Shown here: in pieces, positions 26,045-33,713 of the stretch
How the letters are laid out: each line of letters starts with the position of its first letter
Position numbering within the stretch: the first letter of the stretch is position 1
Origin: JBLXBZ01 sp048265185
GTDB lineage: Bacteria > Pseudomonadota > Alphaproteobacteria > Rhizobiales > Stappiaceae
Assembly: GCA_048265185.1 (NCBI GenBank)
Contig: JBLXBZ010000004.1
Span: 1 to 64,000, forward strand
DNA length: 64,000 nucleotides
Direction of reading: 5' to 3'
Notes under the pieces: model-generated
What the model saw: only the letters and a program-made list of their open reading frames with translations
The model's database searches: none
What the model was told of the DNA's origin: nothing
Position numbers and translations under genes: made by a program

Positions 26045-26122
26045 ATGAGTCATATAAACTTCAGTTTGATATGGTTCATTTCGATTATGAGGAGCCTAAA
26101 AATATTTAGGCTATGCGCGCAT
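26045..26122. promoter_or_regulatory. Cluster of three dyads before the sensor gene
   Basis: The gap between the HATPase and sensor genes holds three inverted repeats in a row: ATGAGTCATAT / ATATGGTTCAT (26045-26055 and 26069-26079, 9 of 11 positions paired); AGCCTAAA-AATA-TTTAGGCT (26093-26112, perfect); and the palindrome ATGCGCGCAT (26113-26122). There is no T-run, so attenuation or protein binding is more likely than simple termination. It may give the last five genes their own control. Confidence 0.45.
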
Positions 26123-26138
26123 AAGTTTGGTGGGGCAC

Positions 26139-26933
26139 GTGAAACAAAGCATATCCATAAAATTGATATCGGCGCTTTTGCTGATTTTCTCAATAAGCTT
26201 GGCTGGCGCGGCCTATCTTAATTTCACCAAATTCCAGCAAACATACAGCAAGCTCTCAAGCGAACAATTCGACGACGTCGCGCGCCAACTCAAGATCTCC
26301 CTGGAGGCCAGCATCGGCGGCGCCTTGAGCCTTGAAGCGCTGCAATCCACCCAGTTCGCCATCGATCAGCTTGTTCGGCAATATCAGAACCGCTTTTCGG
26401 TGCTGATCCTCGACAAGAACGCAAACATCCTATTCGCCACCGACAACGCTCATTTGACCCAGACTGAAATCGCTCCTCTCGCGTCAAGAATAAGATCCTC
26501 CACAACCAACCCCGATGGCGCAAGGGGCTCACAGCACGATCTTTCTCTGGATAATTTCTATCTCACGACACTGCCGATAGAGAACAGAATCGGACAAGTT
26601 AGCGGCTACGTTCTGCTTGAGCATGACCGTAGCGCCGCAGTTCAAACGATCAATCAGGTCTGGAGCTTATTATGGCGCGGGGTTCTCGTCTTTGGCCTGC
26701 CATTCCTGATCATTATAGCTCTGGCGATCTATTTCGCCGTACGCCCCACCGAATCCAAGCTCCATCTTGACGAGCAAGCCTTCAGCTCTCTTATCAAGGA
26801 TCCTGAAACCGCCCATTCTCCGCATCAGCACAGCTCGTACCTAACCGGTTACGAGGACGCCTACGCAATTCGCCGCGAGCTCGACACCATTGAAGATCAA
26901 TTGCAAAGCCTCGCGAAGGGAAGCCGGTCATGA
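26139..26933 (+). CDS. Two-TM extracytoplasmic sensor protein
   Basis: A 264-residue membrane protein of no named family that I recognise. One membrane helix near residues 8-27, an extracytoplasmic domain of about 155 residues, a second helix (VLVFGLPFLIIIALAIYFAV, near 182-203), and a cytoplasmic tail of about 60 polar residues. The outer domain contains FSVLILDKNANILFATDN and NFYLTTLPIENRIGQVSGYV, resembling Cache-type ligand sensors. The next gene carries the same pattern (AFIAVAGANGAKFYSTS and FFVTILPITYQKSVIGQVYV), so the two are probably paralogous. It has no kinase or output domain of its own. Start is uncertain: GTG 26139 has GGTGGGG upstream; TTG 26127 and GTG 26130 are in frame. Confidence 0.75.
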   Translation: MKQSISIKLISALLLIFSISLAGAAYLNFTKFQQTYSKLSSEQFDDVARQLKISLEASIGGALSLEALQSTQFAIDQLVRQYQNRFSVLILDKNANILFATDNAHLTQTEIAPLASRIRSSTTNPDGARGSQHDLSLDNFYLTTLPIENRIGQVSGYVLLEHDRSAAVQTINQVWSLLWRGVLVFGLPFLIIIALAIYFAVRPTESKLHLDEQAFSSLIKDPETAHSPHQHSSYLTGYEDAYAIRRELDTIEDQLQSLAKGSRS

Positions 26934-29188
26934 AATTTCTGCGTGATAAATTCGGGGCCGTCTTCTACATCTTCCTTTCAATCGTCGCCATCATTCCGTT
27001 TCTTTTATTTACAACCTTCTGCATCTGGTTGTTCGAGACGGAACTTGTGCCGGAATACAAGCGCAAAGCATGGACGGTGGGCGTGGGCGTGGTGGAGCGC
27101 GTTGAATACGCGCTTAACGCCGGCGTGCCTTTTGACGACCTGCGCGGAATGGGGCGTTTCCTTGATGACGTGAAGGCTTCAGGCGAAGATCTGGCGTTTA
27201 TCGCGGTGGCCGGCGCAAACGGCGCCAAATTCTATTCCACCAGCCACTCGCCTGAAGGACTCTCCCAAATATCGACTTCCGCAGCGCCCCCCTCCTCCTC
27301 GGCGGCGCTTGCCAGCGACGAACCGGCGCAAGAGTATTTCAGCGACACCTCCCGCCTTTTGGGAAGCTTCTTCAGCCGCCTGTTCAAAGTCAACGACACC
27401 AACGCTCAGACGATCGCTCATCACACCTTCCAGAAATTCTTCGTCACAATATTACCGATCACCTACCAAAAGTCCGTCATCGGTCAGGTTTACGTCGGCG
27501 TTGACCAAGGGATTATCCAAGCGATCATCACGGAGCTTTTTTACGACACAGGCACCATATTTCTGGCGGCGTTGATTATAGCCATTGAGTTCGTGTTGAT
27601 TCTTGTGAGCGTGCATTTACTACGCCCCATCAGCCTTCTCGCGTTTCTGGCCCAGCGTTTGAAACAAAAAGACTTTCGCAATGTCGTCGCCATTGAAACC
27701 CGCGGCGCCGCGGCGGACGTCGTCAGCAACGTCACCAACTTTATGACCGTCACATCGGAGCGGGCGCGGAATCTGTTCAAGAAACTTCCCGGTCTGCCGC
27801 TGCACCCAACGACAAAGGACATCCGCCGCCGGGCGGAAACCCTGCTAAGCTCTTACCGTCTTCCACCGCAAGAGGGGCCAGAGCCGCTACGCTTTCCCGC
27901 TTTGCTCTATATTCGCCTGCCGCTGTTTCTCTTTTTTCTCGCAGAAGCCATCATACGCCCCATCTTGCCGATGTACGTCAACGACCTCGCCGCCGCGCCT
28001 CAAGGCGGGGCCACATCGGATCTTGTGGGAATTCCATTCGCCGCCTTCATGGCGGCTACGGTGGCGACAGTCACGCTCGGCTCCATTCTCGCCGAGCGCA
28101 TAAGCACCCGCTTCGTTCTGATCTGCGGCACGCTCCTGTCCATAATCGGACTAGCGCTCAGCCCTTACGCCAACGATATTCTGACAATCTCCATCCTTCG
28201 GGCGCTATCGGGCATGGGCTATGGGCTGGTTTACGCCGCCGCGCAAATCTATGTGGTGCAGCATTCGGACAAGACCCGTCAGGCGGGGGGATTTTCAGTC
28301 TTTCTTGCGGCCGTTGTCGCCGCCGAGATTTGCGGCCCTCCCATTGGCGGCGTAATCGCCGACCGTCTTGGCGATGGCGCGACGTTCCAATTCGCCGCGC
28401 TCTTACTGGCCATTTCCATCGGCTTTATTCTTATGTTGATCAATCGGCATGCGCCCAATTTATCGGAGGCCTTCAAGGATACGCCGGCCAACTCAGAGAA
28501 AACCTCGTCAGGAGCCTGGCGCGCGTTACGCTTGCTCGCCTCCTCCCCGCGTTTTCTCATGGTCACACTTTTCTACGCCATCCCCTCCAAGCTCCTACTC
28601 ACCGGCGCCATATATCTGATCATCCCGATAGCCGCCACCCAGTTGGGAGCGACATCGGCTGAAATTGGCCGCATCTTGATGGTTTATGGTCTGGCGATAT
28701 TTCTCACCGGCTCCCTTTTCGCCCGATTGGCCGACAAATCCAAGGCATATGGTTTTTATGTGGCCGCCGGCGGTTTTCTCTCCGGTCTAGGCTTGCTAAG
28801 CGTCATCTATGACCCCGGCGTCCTCACTCTCACCCTCGCGGTTCTGTTCGTCGGCCTCGGCCAATCGCTTTCAATTCCCTCTCAGCTTTCCTTCACTCTC
28901 AGCGTCAGCACCGGACCAGACAAAACGGTTTCCGCCGGAACGGTTCTCGCCGGTTTTCGCTTGATTGAACGACTGGGGAGCTTATTCGGCCCATTGGTCG
29001 CCACCTGGCTGTTAAGCGTCGGCGATTTTGAAACCGCTCTCATGTGGATGGGCGTTTACGCTATCTGCTCAACCAGCGTCGCCAGCGCTTATTTCCTTAT
29101 TTTTGGCTCGAAGGATGAAGAATTGGCCGTTCATGACTTGCTGATTCAAACAGACGCCTCCAGCGCCACATCGACGGAGCGCTCCTGA
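26930..29188 (+). CDS. Sensor-MFS fusion transporter
   Basis: A 752-residue membrane protein joining a receptor-like N-terminus to a major-facilitator transporter. Residues 10-34 are a membrane helix, 35-205 an extracytoplasmic sensor-like domain, 208-231 a second helix, and 232-290 a HAMP-like linker (LLRPISLLAFLAQRLKQKDF). About 315-735 is a 12-helix MFS domain with the motif-A-like loop LGSILAERISTRFVLICGTL and, later, GGVIADRLGDGATF. Typical drug-efflux MFS proteins have about 400 residues and no sensor. It overlaps the sensor gene before it (4 bases) and the binding-protein gene after it (1 base). It could couple ligand sensing to transport, or use the MFS part as a membrane receptor. 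The cargo is unknown. Confidence 0.88.
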   Translation: MKFLRDKFGAVFYIFLSIVAIIPFLLFTTFCIWLFETELVPEYKRKAWTVGVGVVERVEYALNAGVPFDDLRGMGRFLDDVKASGEDLAFIAVAGANGAKFYSTSHSPEGLSQISTSAAPPSSSAALASDEPAQEYFSDTSRLLGSFFSRLFKVNDTNAQTIAHHTFQKFFVTILPITYQKSVIGQVYVGVDQGIIQAIITELFYDTGTIFLAALIIAIEFVLILVSVHLLRPISLLAFLAQRLKQKDFRNVVAIETRGAAADVVSNVTNFMTVTSERARNLFKKLPGLPLHPTTKDIRRRAETLLSSYRLPPQEGPEPLRFPALLYIRLPLFLFFLAEAIIRPILPMYVNDLAAAPQGGATSDLVGIPFAAFMAATVATVTLGSILAERISTRFVLICGTLLSIIGLALSPYANDILTISILRALSGMGYGLVYAAAQIYVVQHSDKTRQAGGFSVFLAAVVAAEICGPPIGGVIADRLGDGATFQFAALLLAISIGFILMLINRHAPNLSEAFKDTPANSEKTSSGAWRALRLLASSPRFLMVTLFYAIPSKLLLTGAIYLIIPIAATQLGATSAEIGRILMVYGLAIFLTGSLFARLADKSKAYGFYVAAGGFLSGLGLLSVIYDPGVLTLTLAVLFVGLGQSLSIPSQLSFTLSVSTGPDKTVSAGTVLAGFRLIERLGSLFGPLVATWLLSVGDFETALMWMGVYAICSTSVASAYFLIFGSKDEELAVHDLLIQTDASSATSTERS

Positions 29189-30207
29189 TGTCCCCCATTA
29201 AAATACTCGCACGATTGCTCAAGAACGCAGCGCTAATCGTGATGATGATATTCATCGCCTGGACGCCAGCCGCCCACGCACAAGAAAGAAAATCCGTCTA
29301 CGCCGTATTGTGGCGCGGCGAAACCGCCGTTGAGAAAGGCTTGCGTTCCTATATCAAGGAAAATGATCTGCCTATCGACCTGATCATTCGCTCCGCCAAT
29401 CAAGACAGCTCAAAAATACCGGATTTCGTCGAGGAGATTCACGCCACCCAACCAGATCTGGTTTACACATGGGGCACTCCGGTTACACTTGGCGTGGTGG
29501 GAAAATACGGCGACGCCAATCCCCGGACAAACGTCACGAAAATCCCGGTCGTATTCTCCATGGTTTCCTTCCCGGTGACCTCAGGCGTCGTTCCCAATTT
29601 CGCCTCGTCAGGTCGAAATATAACCGGGGTCAGCCATATCGCCCCTCTGGAAGCGCAAATAGAGGCGATGAAAGCATATATGCCCGTTGACCGCATCGCG
29701 ATCATTTACTCGCCAAACGAGCCTAACTCACTCGTCAACGTCAGCGAATTGCAACGCCTCAGCGTCAACTATAATTTTCGTCTTTTTCCCTTCCCCGTCG
29801 GTCTTGACGCATCCGGTCAGGCCAAAGTCGACAACCTTGGCGAACTGATCGCAAACGCGGCCGCGATCAATCCCCAGTTCCTCTATCTCGGGCCAGACTC
29901 CTTCATAGGCGCCAATCGCAAAGCAATCACAGCCTACGCCAACGCCAACCGGGTGGCGACTTTCAGCGCGACAGACGTCATGCTGGCCGATGCGGAGGGC
30001 CTCTACGGCCTAGTCTCCCCCTATGAAGACGTTGGGCGACTGGCGGGCCAGAAGATGCAAGAAATTTTGTTTGAAGACATTCCCCCGCAAGACATACCAA
30101 TCGAAACGCTTCAACGATTTTCCTATAGAATTCGCATGGACGTCGCGCGGCATTTGACCATTTTTCCGCAAATGTCGTTACTTAGCTATGCAGAGGTTCT
30201 GAAATGA
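29188..30207 (+). CDS. Orphan ABC-type substrate-binding protein (TrpX/ABC_sub_bind-like)
   Basis: A 339-residue secreted protein with a signal peptide ending in AAHAQERKS. The mature part has the two-lobe pattern of the ABC_sub_bind family (DUF534-like, related to TrpX), for example PDLVYTWGTPVTLGVVGK, NITGVSHIAPLEAQIEAMKA and GPDSFIGANRKAITAYANAN. Family members often bind amino acids or small aromatic compounds. No permease or ATPase is encoded with it, which suggests that it presents a ligand to the neighbouring sensors or to the MFS fusion rather than serving an ABC importer (inference). It is coupled to both neighbours by overlapping codons. Confidence 0.88.
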   Translation: MSPIKILARLLKNAALIVMMIFIAWTPAAHAQERKSVYAVLWRGETAVEKGLRSYIKENDLPIDLIIRSANQDSSKIPDFVEEIHATQPDLVYTWGTPVTLGVVGKYGDANPRTNVTKIPVVFSMVSFPVTSGVVPNFASSGRNITGVSHIAPLEAQIEAMKAYMPVDRIAIIYSPNEPNSLVNVSELQRLSVNYNFRLFPFPVGLDASGQAKVDNLGELIANAAAINPQFLYLGPDSFIGANRKAITAYANANRVATFSATDVMLADAEGLYGLVSPYEDVGRLAGQKMQEILFEDIPPQDIPIETLQRFSYRIRMDVARHLTIFPQMSLLSYAEVLK

Positions 30208-30941
30208 ACGCTCTAAACGGTCTCAAGAAAATATATCTGGAAGCGGCGGCCGGCCTTGAGAGGGACCACCCAAATCTCCAGGTCTCGATTTCTTGCGAAG
30301 ACGACAGCCCGCACCTTGACGCCCTAAACAAGCGACTGGTCGAAACTCAAGGCGAGCATCCCAATTTCGCTCGACAGGATCTCGCGTTTTTTCAACAACA
30401 TCACGACAGCCCGTCATCCGCCGTCCTCGTTTTGCGAGACAGGGAGAGCGCCCAGTCCTTGCCGGTGGCCTATTCCGTTCTGGTGCTGGAAAATCCTAAC
30501 GAGCCGCCGCTTTGGCGCGAAAACCAATTGCGCCGCTCTCCTGCGGGCCTCCTGCTGGGAACAGCCATAGACCCTGTCTGGCGCGGGCGAGGGCTACAAC
30601 GCCGCCTTATAGATATTCGCCTCAAAACTCTTGTTCAATCCGGTCGCGATTGCGCTCAGACAACAGTGGCGCCAAGCAATGATCACTCGCTTAATAATTT
30701 GATGAAGGCGGGCTTTGAGGTTCATGAAATAAAATTCCTCTTCGGCGGGCATCCGCGGTTGATCCTGGAAAAACAGCTCACCACAACTTCTTCGCCTCGA
30801 GCGCGCCCCTCATCACCGACAATCTGGGCGCCAGCCGCTGATTTGGCCGGCCAGAAAGCGCTTTTGAACCAAGGGTTAGTTGGTGTTTCCGCAGACTGTA
30901 GCGCGGGCGCGACCCACATCGCCTACGCCGCCGTGAACTGA
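30204..30941 (+). CDS. GNAT-family N-acetyltransferase
   Basis: A 245-residue protein. The acetyl-CoA-binding stretch is LLGTAIDPVWRGRGLQRRLI, with the RxxGxG-like RGRGLQ, followed by CAQTTVAPSNDHSLNNLMKA, the usual second half of the fold. The last 55 residues form a Pro/Ala/Ser-rich tail (SSPRARPSSPTIWAPAAD) with no clear fold. The target could be a small molecule sensed by the system or a protein. It overlaps the binding-protein gene by four bases and is followed by the phosphatase gene, so it is an integral member of the cassette. Confidence 0.85.
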   Translation: MNALNGLKKIYLEAAAGLERDHPNLQVSISCEDDSPHLDALNKRLVETQGEHPNFARQDLAFFQQHHDSPSSAVLVLRDRESAQSLPVAYSVLVLENPNEPPLWRENQLRRSPAGLLLGTAIDPVWRGRGLQRRLIDIRLKTLVQSGRDCAQTTVAPSNDHSLNNLMKAGFEVHEIKFLFGGHPRLILEKQLTTTSSPRARPSSPTIWAPAADLAGQKALLNQGLVGVSADCSAGATHIAYAAVN

Positions 30942-30950
30942 TTGAGGCCC

Positions 30951-32759
30951 ATGTTTCTACGCACCAAAATTGGCTTGATCGCAACAATCGCCCTCGTCAC
31001 GCTTTCCGTGATCCTGATCTCCTATGGCGAGATCAAAGAACACTGGAGTCGAAACCAATATAAAGACGCGCTTCTTCAGGGCGACCAAGAGGCGTTGACC
31101 ATATTACTTAAGCTGGACGAACGCTATTTACGTCAGATTGCGGACGATTTGAGCCAACGTCCCGCGACGTTGCAAAATCTGGTCGCGCCAACCGCCTCCT
31201 CTCTCGCGCAATTCAATCTTGACGTGCAAAATCTGTTGCGATTTCAATCGCCGCAACCCAAAATAGCGCTTTTCGACGCTCATCTGAACCTGCGCGAATC
31301 TTTTGGCGAAATCAATGAAACGACGCTTGCCTCCGCGCTGCGGCCTATGCTCGCCGGACCGCTCACATCCAGCGCATTTCTCGCCGCGACCTCCGCAAAT
31401 AACCTACCTTACATCAGCGTCAAAGCGATCCGCGACCGTGACGCCGTCATCGGCTATATCGTCGTTTATCTGGATTATATTGACCGCCTAGACGTATTCG
31501 CCCGCAACAACACCAGCGTTGTTTTTGTAGATTCAGGCGCCAGACCCATTATCATTTCAGGCGACCTGCCCGACGCGATGTTGAAGGCGTTTTCCTGCTG
31601 CTCTCAAGCCCCCTATGTGCGCACATGGAGCAGTCCGGCCCCGCAAACGGCCTATTCCCATGCAATCATGACCGTTCTGCCGGTAGGCGAGTCGACGAGC
31701 CGCCTCAACGGCGCCCTGTATTTTGTCCGCGACGTGTCATCGGCGGAAAGTAAACGCCTTTTAATCAATCAACTTTCCTATATTGGCGTCATCATATTCG
31801 TCCTGATGAGCGTCGCGCTGCTCATGTGGTTGCTTCGCTCCCAGTTCCGGCCGCTCTCAGCGGTCGTGGAAGTTCTCGGCCAGCTCTCCAAAGGAGCCAC
31901 CAACGTCGGCTTGCGTCCCATTCGGGCGGCGCGCGAAATTCAAACTCTGGCCGACAGCCTTGAAACCTTCAGACAGGGGCAGACGGCGCGGCTGTCGTTG
32001 ATCGCACTCAATGAGCAAATCTCCAGCGCGTCGCGCATTCAGCAAGACATTCTTCCCAAGGAGTTCGACCTTGTGGCGGAAGTGGACATTTTTGCGCAAA
32101 TGATGCCGGCGCAGGACATTGGCGGCGATTTTTTCGACTTCTTCCTCCTCGAAAACGGCAATCTGGGAGTTGTGGTCGCGGACGCCGCCGGAAAAGGCGT
32201 CGGCTCGGCGCTTTTCGCCAGCACCGCCAGCGCGCTCATTCGCGGCACCGCTCAATTCTGCGACAACCCCGCCGAAATTCTCGAACGCACGAACAACGCT
32301 CTATGCGCCCGCAATGAAGAAAGCCTGTTCCTCACATGCTTCTTCGCCATATTGGAGCCAAAGACCGGACGTTTGACATACGCAAACGCCGGACACTGCC
32401 CGCCTATGCTGGCCTATGACGACGCGCGCGTGGAAATGCTGGAGCTCACGGGCGACATCCCGCTCGGGGTTCTCTCCGATTTTTCTTTCCAGAACCTCTC
32501 GCTCACCTTGCCCCATGACGTCGCTCTTTTGATGTACAGCGACGGCTTCGACGAAGCGGAGGATCCAAACGGAACCCTTCTGGGACTGCAACACGCCCGC
32601 GAAATCGTCGTGGCGCAGCCTCGCGATGATTGCAAGGCCTTCGTCAAAGGCGTTCAAGAGGAGATATCACGCCATCTTGGTTCAAATTCGCCCAATGACG
32701 ACGTGACCCTTGCCGCAATACGATTGAAGCGCGATCAGGTAAACGCGCCCCACAGGTAG
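30951..32759 (+). CDS. Membrane SpoIIE/PP2C phosphatase with sensor and HAMP domains
   Basis: A 602-residue RsbU/RsbP-type phosphatase expected to dephosphorylate the STAS protein at 25211. It has an N-terminal membrane helix (about 7-25), an extracytoplasmic sensor of about 240 residues (includes RDRDAVIGYIVVYLDYIDRL), a second helix (IGVIIFVLMSVALLMWLL), a HAMP-like linker, then the PP2C domain from about 365. Metal-binding motifs are DIGGDFFDFFLLENG and VVADAAGKGVGSALFAS, and the C-terminal NDDVTLAAIRLK. The key acidic residues are intact. ATG 30951 has GAGG only three bases upstream, so TTG 30942 remains possible. Last gene of the cassette; no terminator is obvious. Confidence 0.93.
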   Translation: MFLRTKIGLIATIALVTLSVILISYGEIKEHWSRNQYKDALLQGDQEALTILLKLDERYLRQIADDLSQRPATLQNLVAPTASSLAQFNLDVQNLLRFQSPQPKIALFDAHLNLRESFGEINETTLASALRPMLAGPLTSSAFLAATSANNLPYISVKAIRDRDAVIGYIVVYLDYIDRLDVFARNNTSVVFVDSGARPIIISGDLPDAMLKAFSCCSQAPYVRTWSSPAPQTAYSHAIMTVLPVGESTSRLNGALYFVRDVSSAESKRLLINQLSYIGVIIFVLMSVALLMWLLRSQFRPLSAVVEVLGQLSKGATNVGLRPIRAAREIQTLADSLETFRQGQTARLSLIALNEQISSASRIQQDILPKEFDLVAEVDIFAQMMPAQDIGGDFFDFFLLENGNLGVVVADAAGKGVGSALFASTASALIRGTAQFCDNPAEILERTNNALCARNEESLFLTCFFAILEPKTGRLTYANAGHCPPMLAYDDARVEMLELTGDIPLGVLSDFSFQNLSLTLPHDVALLMYSDGFDEAEDPNGTLLGLQHAREIVVAQPRDDCKAFVKGVQEEISRHLGSNSPNDDVTLAAIRLKRDQVNAPHR

Positions 32760-32794
32760 GCGTCATATTCAAAAGATTTAGGATTAAAGAGAAA

Positions 32795-32870
32795 TGGTGC
32801 CGCATAGGTGATTCGAACACCTGACCCCATCATTACGAATGATGTGCTCTACCAACTGAGCTAATGCGGC
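32795..32870 (-). tRNA. tRNA-Thr (anticodon CGT)
   Basis: On the minus strand: acceptor GCCGCAT/ATGCGGC, D-arm GCTC/GAGC with AGTTGGTA loop, anticodon stem with loop TTCGTAA (anticodon CGT, reading ACG), T-arm AGGTG-TTCGAAT-CACCT, discriminator A and encoded CCA (32795-32797). All stems pair. It lies 35 bases after the stop of the phosphatase gene, on the opposite strand. Confidence 0.96.
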
Positions 32871-33098
32871 TTATGGGTGAAAGCCTCCCCTTCATAAAAG
32901 GAGAAGAGAACCGATATGATTCAGACCTTAAACCCGCCTCAATCCAAAATCAAACAAAGCGTCCGATTCAAGATTGCGCTGACGTCACTCACTACGAGCG
33001 CGTCATCTGATTTGCTTATTAGCCGAGCGGAAACCATGATGCAAGCGTCAAAATACAATCTTCCATACTGTTTCACGCAATAATCGTCTCACTAAAAT

Positions 33099-33485
33099 TT
33101 ATTCTATCAACTGAACCTTGCGCCATCGCAAACCTTGTATTCCTCGACTTTCTCCAGCTCCGGCAAAGTCCTCCATACGAGGAAAAGGTAGTGTGTTTTG
33201 CTCCCTCCGCACCGTCAGATTCCCCATATCCCGATTGGCGCGAGGAAAGGAAGTCATAATAGCCGGCGAGAGGCGCATAATACTTGGCGGCGCCGCCTTC
33301 GACAAAGCGCTGGCGGCCGCGCGGCGCCCCGCACAGCGCTCCTGAAATTCCTCACTCTTCTGAGAATCGTGCGCATAACCGTGAGAGGGCGTCCCGCGAA
33401 CGAAAGGCCCCCCTATCTTGAAGTTTCCCATTGTGTCCTTCCAGAACTTGAAGAACCAACCTTCTTTCAAACAGATGAAGGCCAT
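33099..33485 (-). CDS. Possible small hypothetical protein or gene remnant
   Basis: An unrecognised frame of 128 residues in an otherwise non-coding stretch (32871-33713). Reasons to take it seriously: the DNA is GC-rich while both flanks are AT-rich, and the first 30 codons use chromosome-like codons (FKFWKDTMGNFKIGGPFVRG). Reasons for doubt: no visible ribosome-binding site before ATG 33485, later codons look less ordered, and competing frames exist on the plus strand. It could be a remnant of a transferred or decaying gene. The flanks 32871-33098 and 33486-33668 are AT-rich with nothing recognisable. Confidence 0.25.
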   Translation of the reverse strand: MAFICLKEGWFFKFWKDTMGNFKIGGPFVRGTPSHGYAHDSQKSEEFQERCAGRRAAASALSKAAPPSIMRLSPAIMTSFPRANRDMGNLTVRREQNTLPFPRMEDFAGAGESRGIQGLRWRKVQLIE

Positions 33486-33668
33486 CAAATTGTTTTATAA
33501 TAATTCAAAATTTAATTATGCTATCGAAAAAATACTACAATTAAATCAATGCCTTACAAATAAGTAAATTTAATCCATCAGTTATTGAGGACATTTTCAG
33601 CAAGTAACACATTCCACAATCTATAAACTCACAAGTCTCATTGAACGCATCATCACATCACAAAGGCT

Positions 33669-33694
33669 GCGGCCCGCCCAATCGGGCGGGCCGC
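33669..33694 (-). terminator. Intrinsic terminator of the haem operon
   Basis: GCGGCCCGCCC (33669-33679) and GGGCGGGCCGC (33684-33694) form a perfect 11-bp stem with a 4-base loop, 20 bases past the hemY stop on the minus strand; CAGCCTTTG follows. The T-run is short but the stem is very strong. Confidence 0.65.
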
Positions 33695-33713
33695 TTCGAG
33701 AGGAGATCTTGCG

